Assembly (NCBI GenBank): GCA_049999725.1
Contig: JBNGIS010013207.1
Coordinates: forward strand, 107,456-171,455
Reading direction: 5' to 3'
From: Haplomitrium mnioides
Lineage: Eukaryota; Marchantiophyta; Haplomitriopsida; Calobryales
Length of the DNA: 64,000 nucleotides
Under the pieces are notes generated by a model. It did no database searches, was not told where the DNA came from, and saw nothing but the letters and a program-made list of their open reading frames with translations. Position 1 is the stretch's first letter. Each line of letters begins with the position of its first letter. Below are positions 12,929 to 23,396 of the stretch, one piece after another. The translations under genes were made by a program, and so were the position numbers.

Positions 12929-15900
12929 TGTCAGCCAGTGACATGGAGCACTAAGGAAGAATTCCTAGAATTGAAGGTGGCATTGGAACAATCTCTCTCT
13001 TGTAAGTGCTAAAGTACCTTAGAAGCAGTAGATCAACTCCAATCATTGAGTATGAGCTGATTGCATGGATCCGAGGAGTGGAACGGGATCACTTTGGAAG
13101 GAGAGAAGGGAGCAGTGGTAGCCAGCAAGTAAGGGGCCACCACTAAAATTTGACGGAAGCAGAAGAGAGCCTAAGTATCATCGGGGGCACTAATCGAGAC
13201 CTAGTAGGAAGGAGCAAGGGCCGGAGGAGGAGGATTGGATCTATGGGGCGGAAATCCAAGAGCGCTCAAGAGTGATGAAGGCCACAGAGCAAGCTTCCAA
13301 ATGCACGCACTAGAAGATGAGATCAGGAAGAGAAAAGGGAGGTCAAGGCCTCCGTGAGCAGCGACTAGGCCAAGGATTGGGGGACATCCCGATCCTTGGG
13401 CGTTAAATAGTTTCTACTAGGGTCTGTGACCCCTTCTTTCAGTGTCCGCAATTCCTTGCGAAAACGTGACCTCTTCGTAGGGCTCTGGAAGATTCAACGG
13501 AAATGTGGCATCCCCAGGGTGTTCGAGGGCTTCAGCGGAGACGTGGCAAGCGTAGAAGATTCGTGGAACTTTGCAGAAACATGGCATCCCCAGGATGTCC
13601 ACGGGACTTAGCGGGGGCATGGCGGGCCCAGGGTGTTCGAAGGCTTTAGCGGAGACGTGGCAAGCTCAGGAGATATGTGGGACTTTTGCGGAAACGTGGC
13701 GGTCTCAGGGTATCCGTGGTCTACTTCGAAACTCGGTCAACGCAACGATCAAGCTTCCCTGTTGAAAACGGCATTGGACGGCGCTCCTTCGAAAACGTGG
13801 CGTCCTCACAAGTGTCAGGGAGATTCAATGGACACATGTCATTTGGAAGAGGCCCGTTGGATTCCTCGGAAGAAGGTCAGCGAGGCGGTCCAATTTCCCT
13901 ATTGAAAACAACGTCATACGGCGTGGCTTCGGATTACGTTGTGCTTTGTTAGAGCCCGTTGGATCCTTCCGATCAGAGAAGAGTCAACCACGGACAAAGG
14001 TCAGCACGACGGTCCACCTTCCTTGTTGAAAACAACGTCGGATATCGCGGCTTTGAATTACATGGCGCTTCAATAGAGCCCGTTGGATCCTTCGGGCCAG
14101 AGAGAAGTCAACCACTGATGAAGGTGAGCGCAACGCTCCACCTTCCTTGTTGAAAATGGCGTCGAACACCGTCCATAGAAGAAAGTCAGCCTTGGATACG
14201 TGTCACTTCAAATGAGTCCAAGAGATACTTTGGACTTCCCTGTTCGTTGGATTCTTCAGATTGGGATCCGAGGTTAACTACGGAACAAGGTCAATGTGTC
14301 GGTCCAACCTCGAGGTTGAAAGCGATGTTGGACGGCGGCAATAGAGGAAAAGTCAACAACGGGCTTTGGATTCCTTTGGATTCAGCAGACTCGGATCCGC
14401 GGGAATCTTTGGACTCGACTCCGTGAGATTCCTTCAGACTCCTTTATCGCGGGATTCTTCGGAATTCTGTCTTGTGGGGTTCTCCGGACTTGGTTTTGCG
14501 GGAATCTTTGAAATTTTAGTCCGCGAGATTCCTCAAACTCGACCCCGTGTGATCCTTGTACTTTGAAGCATCTTGCGAATAGACGAGACAGGTGTCGCCA
14601 CGTCCAGGTCTGAGCCTTACGGGAATAACTACCTTTTAAAACGGGAAGAACTTGGAGCATAAGCTTGGGGGGCATACATTGACGAGCTTCGAATTCGATC
14701 GGATTAGTGTGTAAGCAAGCTAGAGATGTGCAAACGATCTCAAGACAAGGAAAATGCAACGAGGTAAGGTAGAAGAGGATCAGAGTGAGAACTTACGTGA
14801 GGCGAGTGTACTCGCGTAGGGGGCTAGGAGGGGTGCCAAGAATCGCTAAGTGAGGAGCTCTAGAGGCTCAAGCGATCTAAGTGAACTCATCCCTATGGGT
14901 GGACCTGTGGCGAACGTGGATCGATATGGGAGAATTGAAGAGGGTCCGTTTTATTGAGTATTCGGGAGAGACTACCAAGTAGGATCTTGAGGTCATCTCT
15001 AAATTCCCTGTGCAGGAGCATCAACCAAGAGTGCTCGGAGTGTGCTATGGTGTCATCTTTCAAGTGGAGCTGAGAAGAGGATAGCTGCGTTAGTGCCTAC
15101 ACACTACGGAGAAGACCTGTTCGAGGCTTAGAGATGGAGTGAGCTACCAACAGTCGGGAGGACTATCTTCTAGAGGTGGAAGTGAAAAAAATCCTCTTCC
15201 AAGCTTGAGGAAGTAAATCCAGGGCTTCTCGTGAGGGAAGCTGCAAAACTATATGGAAGAAGGGTGTGTGTGTGAGGATTGAAAGGAAGATTGATGTGGT
15301 GAGTAGAGGAGGAGTCTGCTGGGGAGGTCAGTCCCAATGGTCATGTGAGGCCTCTGATGTTGGTGAAGTTGAATGAGTGTGTATGGTTGTAAATGTGTAT
15401 GAATGTGTTAGATAGATTTGAATTCTGTTCTATTATATAAGAGGCAATTAGCACTAGGATTATATAGGTTCCATTTGTCCAGACCCTGGGATAGCTCTTT
15501 GAAGGGGGAGTCAAGTCCCTTGACATAGTCTTGTGACTCTAGGGTCCTTGCATTCTAGTCCTATACTTTGTTTTATTGTGTAAGAACGATTCAAGATTAG
15601 AAGTAGACAACAATTCTATTTGTTGACACCTTGGGACAACCTTGTGAGGGAGGAGTCAAGTCTCTTATCATTGCTCCGTGATACAGGGGTCATTCCACTA
15701 TGCTCTTGAGGTGTATACAAGGTGGCTAGGTCTAGATTTGGGACCCCTGAATTACATTGAAGATTTCCACATAGATACTTGGGTTTGTGTGTATGTATAT
15801 CCTAGCATTGTGGGTGAATGAGTAGATTGGCTGATGCTGTGAATGTTGAGGTGAAGAAAAAGATGATAAGTTAAAGAGAGATTCCTTAAAGCCTCAAAGT

Positions 15901-16011
15901 GATAATTGGATAGGGGCCATCTCACAAAAGAACCTTAATCCCTTGTGTTTGTTCTCCCCTACCTTCCAAGTAGCATATGTGAAGGTTAAGGCTTGAAGGA
16001 GGGGAGTGACA
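12929..16011 (+). repeat. 5' LTR of gypsy element B (3083 bp)
   Basis: The start TGTCAGCCAGTGACATGG at 12929 matches the 3' LTR starts at 21924 and 31082. The end GGGGAGTGACA at 16011 lies eight bases before the primer-binding-like site. From 5' to 3' the LTR holds ACGTGGC repeats (13500-13830), a ~124 bp repeat (about 13970-14200), a ~25 bp array (14370-14560), and a conserved U5 region with a GGGCCATCTCAC block near 15916. Three kilobases is long for a plant gypsy LTR, and the internal repeats account for much of it. Confidence 0.9.
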
Positions 16012-16019
16012 TAAATTTT

Positions 16020-16038
16020 TGGCGCTAGAAGGAGGGCC
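16020..16038 (+). other. Primer-binding-like site, element B
   Basis: TGGCGCTAGAAGGAGGGCC follows the LTR end after the spacer TAAATTTT. A TGG start just inside the 5' LTR is the hallmark of a tRNA primer-binding site (complement of ...CCA). Related sites with changes at positions 4-5 occur at the equivalent place in A and at 48125. The matching tRNA was not identified. Confidence 0.65.
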
Positions 16039-16844
16039 AAAAGTTTGCAGAAACCTGAGACCAACCCTAGGCCAAGGCATCACTTTGTGCACCAAGGATC
16101 CACAATCGAATTGTGTAGGAGAATTCCAAGAAAAAGGGCAACTGGTTAGGAGCATGTTGAAAAAGTGTGGAGGAAGGCATTGATTTGTGGGTGGAATTGT
16201 CATTGCCCAGTGCTGGGATGGCAAACCCAATACTCCCGTCTGGATTGAGGGGTAGGTTCAAATACAAATCCTTCAAGGGACGTCCGAAGGACGACATCAA
16301 TGCCTGGCTAGATGACCTAGAGAACACCGCGACAGCTAATGGAGAAAGCCATGTAAAAATTGAAATCCTGCCAGCGGTCCTGAAGGGAGAGGCCCAACCA
16401 TGGTACAAAGATTCGCTTGACAACGTCAAGAGGGACTGTGGAGCCTTCAAATTTGCCTTTATTGTAGAGTTCAGAGGAATTAGGGAGGAAACAGAGGTGC
16501 TAATCAAAATGAGTCACCTAAGGATGAAGAAGAAAGAGTCCGTCAGGAAATACCTTGAGAGGTTTAAGAAGGTGGCTCGGAAGTTGAATCCCCCTGCCAC
16601 GGATGGCATGCTCATAGCATGGTTTTTGGCAGCTCTGCCCAAGGGAATTAAGACCACGGTGATGCAAACAGATCCGTAGATGCTAGAGAAGGCGCTCAAT
16701 GCTGCCCGATCCCATGTAAAGGCTGCAATCAAAAGTTCTTGCAAGAAGGCCAGAGCAAAGTATGAGTCCGATGACTCTTCGGACACTTTGGATAGAGGAG
16801 AAGAGATGGATGAAAGTTTCATAGCCTCCTCGAAAAGCGAGAGC

Positions 16845-17830
16845 TGTTGGAAATGTATCTCTTGCAGCTGTAAATAGTGACAACTAACTAATGTTAGTTG
16901 AAAAGGCTAGCTAGTGTAGTTAGCTAATAGATATTTTAGAGGGGCTGCCAGGTTCCAGGTCTCAAAATTAGACATTTATTCTTAGGACAAAGAGTAGTTA
17001 GCTATAGGCTCAAAATAGGATATTCGTTGGTATGTCAAAAATGGGCGCCGCATTCAGGTGATCCCCTTACCAATCCCTTCCGTTAGTTGCCCCACTAATT
17101 TATAACGGGGCAACTTGTATGTCATCAGAAAGCTGACTCCTATTTGTATATAAAGAAGAGGAATCCTCTTAAGGATCATCCTCAGTTATCCAAACTTCTT
17201 CGAGTGTCTTTTAAGAGCAGATTACGAGCTCATGCTTGAGTTTGTGAGGAGGCAACGAGCAGGTATCGAGCATCAGAGTGTTTAAGAACGTGAGAAGGAG
17301 GCAAATATCTAAGCATCAAAAAACAGCAAATCGTTTCCCGTTTTTTGATTTTCCTGCATATTCATCCGTTTGACATTTTTTACATTTTTGAGCAAGGCAT
17401 TTTTTTGTTTTTGACGGGCGAGTTCATGCGCGAGGGCGACAGGCGAGTTCCTGCGTGAGGGCAACGGGCGAGTNNNNNNNNNNNNNNNNNNNNNNNNNNN
17501 NNNNNNNNNNNNNNNNNNNNNNNNNNNNNNNNNNNNNNNNNNNNNNNNNNNNNNNNNNNNNNNNNNNNNNNNNTTGATTTATGGAGGCTCATGAATCGCG
17601 AGCTTAGATAGCTCGCGATCATGTTATCGTGGTGTATCACGACCTCCTCCTTGGCGTTTTTGATTCTGGTTGGAACCTGATTCCTAGAGTAGCGCGATCT
17701 TGGGATATCGCGACCTGATGTCTGGCGATTCTCGATTCTGTCTCCTTCGAAGTATATTTCTTGATAAGTGCTATCTCTCTCGACAAGCTTCCTCAACTCT
17801 GAAGTGGAATTTCGAGTTTACTTTCTAACA
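16845..17830 (+). repeat. Solo LTR (copia-like) inserted in gag B, contains a 100 N gap
   Basis: The segment starts TGTTGGAAATG and ends TTTCTAACA, the TG...CA ends of an LTR, and interrupts a gag that is continuous in element C. Flanks are AGAGC on the left and GGAGC on the right, a 5 bp target duplication with one mismatch. A TATA-like TATATAAAG lies at 17147-17155, as expected of an LTR promoter. No internal region or second LTR is present, so it is a solo LTR left by recombination. A 25 bp tandem repeat (17414-17473) runs into the N gap, and a perfect 10 bp inverted repeat lies at 17595-17619. Confidence 0.78.
17474..17573. other. Assembly gap, 100 N
   Basis: One hundred Ns begin inside a 25 bp GC-rich tandem repeat (GGCGAGTT...GAGGGC units at 17414-17473). 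A collapsed or unsequenced repeat is the likely cause. Confidence 0.98.
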
Positions 17831-19140
17831 GGAGCGACTCGGATAGCAGTAGCTCAGAGGAGGACCGATCATCTTGGAAGAAGAAGAAGCAGAAGGATCC
17901 GAAGAAGGAAAAATAGGCCAAGGAGAGAGAGGTGCATCAACGCAAGGGGGCCAACAATGGAAAATACAAAAGAAGTGAACCCGAACCCGAGACAAGCAAG
18001 AAGCATGGGGGAGGGATCGAGTTGAGGAGCTGAGCACTAAGATGGAGGTGATGAATATCCTCCTAGCAAGAATCAAATCGGAAGGCAAACCCCTACCCAC
18101 CAAGCGAGTCGAAGTGTGGTGCGTGAGATGTAACAAACATGGCCACTCCTCTCAAGAATGCCTAGCCGAGAACAATGTGGTACACTATGTGAAGGAGGAA
18201 GCACCGGAGTATGTGAGGGAGGAAGTGGAGTATGTGATGGAAGAGGCCTATGAGACGATGTATCAGATCAGTGGGGGGCCTCGCACCATGCTAAGAAGGC
18301 CTACAGGGGGGAGCGGAGGACCAAGAAACCTGTGGGCTGCCAATCGGCCACCCCGGAAAACAATCATGGTATGCTGGAATTGTGGCCAGCCCGACCATAT
18401 TTCCTCTAACTGTCCGAAACCGTGGAAGAGCGGCTATGGCCAACTGCCCGCCTTATGCTTCCAATGCAAGAAGGAGGAGCATGTGGCGGTCAATTGCCCA
18501 CTTAATCGAAGGCCTGATGCATCCTCCGGCCCAGGCGCAATTCCCCCTCCTCATGCAATTGTCAATCTCATAGCCTTGGAGAAGGAAGAGGAAGTAGAAT
18601 TGCCAGAATGGGAGACACCCGCTCTTGAAGATTGCTTCTGAGTGGTAACCCAGGATGGGGCGAAGGCCAAGAAGAAAAGTCAGAGGAAAAGTGAGCGGAA
18701 AGCCAAGAAGGGGGTAGCCCAAGCAACCTCCTTGTGGAGTGACTCGAATTATCAGAGGGGTAATCCGAAGTGGTTCTATCCTAAGCAACATGACCACATA
18801 AGGAAGCAATTGAAGGATTTGGAAGCACTGGAGGAGGAGCAGGCAATGGTGGAGACCCTTAAGGAGGTCCACAAGCAGCAAGGAGGGATCAAAGAAGCCG
18901 AGGCAAAGATCACAAGCCTAGAAGATGGAGCAAAACCCGTCCCATATAGCATTCAGGCAAACGTGAGGGATTGCCCTATTACGGCCACAGTGGGCCAATT
19001 AGTCAAGGACAACCCGCTGTACAGAAGGCAGCTCCGAGAATTGTTGATGGGAGCCAAGAGGAGGAGAAGGTTGCCTCGAGTGGGAGCTCCAACAGATCTA
19101 CATTTAGTGTGAGAAGACCAAGAGGCTCCTAAGATCGACA

Positions 19141-19580
19141 TTTAGATCGCAGGGTGCACCCTGTCGTTGGTGCCCGTAGACGGAGGGGCGAGAGTGAACA
19201 TAATGGTGGAGGAGACCGCTCACAAGCTAGGATTCATGGAATTCCAACCCACATCCAGAATCATGAGGCTCATATATGGATCCCCGGTTCAACCATTGGG
19301 CTCACTCCTCTAGGTACCCACCTTCATCGGAGGGAAGGAATTTAAGCTGAATTACCTGGTCATGCGGCCAACCCAACATCTTCATATCCTGTACTATTTG
19401 GGAGGCCGTGGCTGTATGGGGCCCGAGTCCTGCATAATTGGGGGAGTTCCACATTGGTGTTTGGTCCCAAGAAGACAGTAGTACACTACAGACTTGTTCC
19501 TCACCTAGAGGAGACCCAAGCAGAAGAGGAATAAATAGTGAGTGGTCTGAGGAGGAGGAATAGTTGGAATACCACTACTG
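19141..19580 (+). pseudogene. Gypsy B protease domain, broken
   Basis: The active-site region reads LVPVDGGARVNIM near 19170-19205, followed by HKLGFMEFQPTSRIM, then a stop inside the GSLL-VPTF flap region. FIGGKEFKLNYLVM follows at about 19325-19365, and the frame then degenerates. It has the same arrangement as in elements A and C. It is not functional. Confidence 0.8.
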
Positions 19581-19749
19581 GGTTCAGATGGTGAGTGAGG
19601 CAATAGAGGAGGATCTGTCAGAAGAAGGTGCGGTGTTTGTAAATCAATATGAGATAAAAGAATGCACAGAAACAGATCACCAACTGAAGGGATCCATGGA
19701 AGATCGAACATAGGACGAGGACACTAAGGCAAGAAGACATGAGGGGTTT

Positions 19750-20233
19750 GAAATGTCTTATCGGATGCAAGGGGCGGATACAGAGAAGTCCGAAGAATCT
19801 CCTCGGGTAGAAGGGGGGTTGCGATTGGCAACCCTGATGCAGGAGGAAGGGGCGCAATGGAGAAATGAGATGGGGGCGGTGAGGGAATCCAAACACAAGG
19901 AAGTGGTGGTCCAAGAGGGACGAGCATTCCACATTGGATCTAAATTGCCAGAGAATCGGAGCAAGCCATCACCCAGCTTCTAAGTAACTTCAGTGATGCC
20001 TTTGCTTGGAGTTACGTGGATTTGAAGGGAGTTCCGAGGGAATTGGAGGAACACCGGATTGACTTAGAACCCACAGCAATACCAGTAAGACAGTGACAAT
20101 ACAGATTGAACCCTCGCTTCTCCCTATTGGTGAAAGAAGAAATTGACAAGCTGTTGGAGGCAGACTTCATCTACCGGGTCCTCAACAGTGAATGGGTGTC
20201 CCCACTCGTGGTGGTGCCCAAGAAAGTGGGGCA
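19750..20233 (+). pseudogene. Gypsy B reverse transcriptase, N-terminal part only
   Basis: Fragments include LLSNFSDAFAWSY, GVPRELEEHRIDLEPTAIPV, LLVKEEIDKLLEADFIY and SEWVSPLVVVPKKVG, ending at a 10 N gap. By comparison with element C, the palm with the IDD motif and most of RNase H (about 1 kb) are missing at the gap. Either the assembly joined two contigs over a repeat or the genome has a true deletion there. Confidence 0.8.
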
Positions 20234-20243
20234 NNNNNNNNNN
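20234..20243. other. Assembly gap, 10 N, in element B pol
   Basis: Ten Ns separate the RT N-terminus from the end of RNase H. The 10 N size is a placeholder, so the missing length is unknown. Comparison with element C implies about 1 kb of pol is absent. Confidence 0.98.
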
Positions 20244-21735
20244 TGGTGAACAAACTAGATGTGACCGGTCGGATTGCGAGGTGGGTGCTTATCTTGCAAG
20301 AGTTCAACTTTGAAGTGAGGATCAAACTAGGGAGAAAGCAGAACGATGCCAACTTCTTCTCCAGAATTGTTGGGCCAATCAATCAGGAGGAGGTGAGCGA
20401 TGCATTCCCGAATGAGAACTTGTTCCAAGTGAAAGCTGGAAAGGCCACGAACTATGCTGCTATAACGGAATTCGTTAGTTCATGTCATATATCAAAGGGC
20501 AGTAGCAGAGAGGAAGCTGTTGTGTTCCTTAGAAAGATGAAGCCATATCTATTAATCAAGGGAGTGTTGCACAAGAGAGGGTACGATAGGATGATCTAGT
20601 GGTGCCTGGAGCGGGATCAATCCATGATGGTAATGAGGGCCTTGCATGGAGAGGAGGTGGGGGCCCATTTTGCAGCGAACGCCACCATGAGGAAGATTTT
20701 GGATGCAGGGTACTGGTGGCCCACTGTGCACAAAGATGTGCACTTCTGGGTGAAGAGGTGCGACACATGCCAGAGGACGTAGAGGCCAGCAACTAATCAA
20801 CATCATCTCTTAGTCCCGATTATTCCCTTGGCACCTTTTGAAAATTGGGGAATTGATTTCATTGGCCCCATTGCACCCTCCACTTGTAGGGGCACCAAAT
20901 GCATCTTGTTGGCTATGGATTATGCAACGAATGGGTGGAAGCCAGAGCTACTCAGAAGGATGATGCCAAGAAAGTAGCTGCCTTCCTATATGAACAAATG
21001 TTCTGCAGATTTAGGCCCCCACTAGAGCTAGTGAGTGATCAAGGTACCCATTTCATCAATTAGGTATTCCGGGACCTGACTATCAGATACTTGGTCAAGC
21101 ACGGCCACACCACAGCCTATCATCCCAAGAATAATGGGCTTACAGAAAGGGTAAACGGGATTATGGGTAAGATCCTCAGCAAGACGATGACAGCCAACAA
21201 AGTGGATTGGGATCTCATGCTATTAAACGCAACCCATGCCTACAATCTAGCTTACAAGACCACAATTGGACACTGCTCCTATTTCTTGGTTTTTGGACAA
21301 CACACTCTGGTGCCAATGGAGTATGAAGTGCCCACCATAGGACTGCTAGAGGAGGGGAGGATGGTAGAGGATCAGAGCAAGAGGGAGAGACTATATCAAC
21401 TGGAGAGCCTAGAGGAAGCCAGAGAGCAAGCACAAAGAAAATTGGAGCACCAACAACAATTGCGGAAGCAACAACACGATAAGGGCCTAAAACAAACTGA
21501 CCTCTAGGAGGGGAACCTGGTGTTGTTGTATGACAGCAGGTTTGTGCATTTCCCTTGGAAATTACACACTAGATAGATGGGCTGCTTTGTGTTGCAGAAA
21601 CTACATCGAAATGGGTCAGCAAAATTGGAGATATTGGAGGCCCACAAGTTCGCCAATCGAGTGCATTTTGACCGTCTCAAGAGGAACGTAAACCAAGAGG
21701 AGGAAGGAGGGGGGTCAAGGGTGATCTAATTGGAG
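20244..21735 (+). pseudogene. Gypsy B RNase H end and integrase, broken
   Basis: The open segment 20244-20599 gives the RNase H C-terminus (RWVLILQEFNFEVRIKLGRK) and the pre-integrase linker. The integrase zinc finger follows (ALHGEEVGAHF...CDTCQR), then GIDFIGPIAP with the first catalytic Asp, VSDQGTHF with the second, and NGLTERVNG with the Glu. A one-base deletion near 20930 (TATGCAACGAATGG, where C has one more A) and several stops break it. The C-terminal part (WKLHTR, HKFANRVHFDRLKR) has no chromodomain that I can see. Confidence 0.85.
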
Positions 21736-21905
21736 ATTCTAGAGAGTGGGATATAAGTATGTATGCGGGTGTGTTTGGTGCATGTGTGCGTGGGTGTTTG
21801 TAGAATTGCACTTCAACAACTATGGATTAGCCAAGTAGTGACCACTACGGAGGAGGCACCCAGTGGAATAGAGGTATGGGGAAAGGTGTTTGCAAGGTCG
21901 CTTCA

Positions 21906-21923
21906 CACTTGAAGGAAGAGTTA
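21906..21923 (+). other. Polypurine tract, element B
   Basis: CACTTGAAGGAAGAGTTA lies directly before the 3' LTR start at 21924. It is purine-rich in the position where second-strand priming occurs. Element C has the cleaner form TTGAAGGGGGAGTTA. Confidence 0.65.
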
Positions 21924-23396
21924 TGTTAGCCAGTGACATGGAGTACTAAGGAAGAATTCCTAAAATCGAAGGTGACATTGGAACAATCTCTCTGTTGTAA
22001 GTGCTAAAGTACCTCGAAAGCAGCAGATCGACTCCAAGTAGTGAGTATGAGCGGATCGCATGGATTCAAGGAGCGGAATGGGATCGCTTCAGAAGGAGAG
22101 AAGGGAGCAGTGGTAGCCAACAAGTGGGGGTGCACAACTAAAATTTGACGAAAGCAGAAGAGAGCCTTAGTATCATTGGGGGGTAGTAATCGAGGCCTAG
22201 CGGGAAGGAGCAAGGGTCAGAGGATCGAAGCTGCGGGGCGGAGATCCAAGAGCCCTCAAGAGTGATGAAGGTCGTAGAGCAAGCTTCCAGATGAGCGCAC
22301 CAAAAGCGGAGATTGGGAAGAGAAAGGAGGGGTTAGGGCCTTCATGAGCAGCGACTAGGCCAAGGATCGGGGGCCACCCCGATTTGTTAGGCGTTAAGCG
22401 GATTCTACTCGGGTCCGTGACCCCTTCCTTTAGTGTCTACAATTCCTTGCGGAAATGTGGCATCTTTGTAGGGCTCTAGAAGATTCAACGAAAACGTGGC
22501 GTCCCCAGGGTGTTTGAGTGCTTCAGCGGAGACGTGGTAGGCGCAGGAGATCCGAGGAACTTTGCGAAAATGTGGCGTTCCCATGGTGTCCGCGGGACTT
22601 AGTGAGGCCATGGCGGGCCCAGGGTGTCCGAAGGCTTCAGTGGAGACTTGGCAAGTGCAAGAGATCCGCGGGACTTTTGCAAAAACGTGGCAGTCTCAAG
22701 GTGTTCGTGGTCTTGTTCGGAACCCGATCAGCGCAATGGTCAAGCTTCCTTGTTGAAAATGGCCTCGGACAGCGCTCCCTCGGAAATGTGACATCCTCAC
22801 AAGTGTCAGGGAGATTCAACAGACACGTATCAACTCGAAGCGACTCGTTGGATTCCTCATAAGAAGGTCAACGTGGCAATCCACCTTTCCTATTGAAAAC
22901 ATCGTCAAACGGCGCGGCTTTGGAATACGTGGCTTCGACAGAGTTCATTGGATCCTTCGGATCAGAGAGAAGTCAACCATGGACGGAGGTCAGCGCGGCG
23001 GTCCACCTTCTCTGTTGAAAACGACGTCAGACAGCGCGACTTCGGATTACGTGGTGCTTCGACAAAGCTTGTTGGATCCATCGGGTTAGAGAGAAGTCAA
23101 CCATGGACGGAGCTCAGTGCGGTGGTTCACCTTTCATGTTGAAAACATCGTCGGATGACACGGCTTCGGATTACATGGCACTTTGACAAAGCCTGTTGGA
23201 TCCTTCAGGTCAGAGAGAAGTCAACCACGAACGAAGGTTAGCGCGGTGGTCTACCTTTCGTGTTGAAAATGGCATTGGACAGCGGCTACGAAAGAATTCA
23301 GCCTTAGACACATGGCACTTCAAAGGAGTCCAAGGGATCCTTCGGACTTCCCTGCCCATTGGATTCTTTGGATTGGTATCCGAGGTCAACTACAGA
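21924..23396 (+). repeat. 3' LTR of element B, truncated
   Basis: Starts TGTTAGCCAGTGACATGG and follows the 5' LTR through the ACGTGGC repeats (22490-22700) and three exact 124 bp-spaced repeats (AGAGAGAAGTCAACCA at 22964, 23088 and 23212). It stops at 23396, where inverted gag sequence begins, so the ~25 bp array and the U5 end are absent. Confidence 0.85.

Larger units (their letters stand above)
16167..19112 (+). pseudogene. Gypsy B gag, three CCHC knuckles, split by a solo LTR
   Basis: The first in-frame ATG is at 16218; the open frame reaches back to 16167. Capsid motifs are RGRFKYKSFKGRPKDD and WYKDSLDNVKRD, then LRMKKKESVRKYLERFKKVA. A stop at 16677 and the solo LTR at 16845-17830 break the frame. 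After the insertion come the acidic and Lys-rich tracts and then three zinc knuckles of the form C-x2-C-x4-H-x4-C, all intact: 18120-18161, 18372-18413 and 18456-18497. A Lys-rich stretch (AKKKSQRKSERKAKKG) and a Glu-rich helix follow to 19112, after a stop at 18639. Three knuckles are more than the one or two usual for plant gypsy Gag. Confidence 0.9.
12929..23396 (+). mobile_element. Ty3/gypsy LTR-retrotransposon B
   Basis: The element has a full 5' LTR (12929-16011), a primer-binding-like site, gag, protease, RT, RNase H, integrase, a purine-rich tract and a 3' LTR that starts at 21924 but is cut at 23396 by an inverted gag piece. Gag is interrupted by a solo copia-type LTR (16845-17830). 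A 10 N gap at 20234-20243 removes most of RT and RNase H. Pol carries several stops, so the copy is dead. No target duplication can be tested because the 3' end is missing. Confidence 0.9.
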
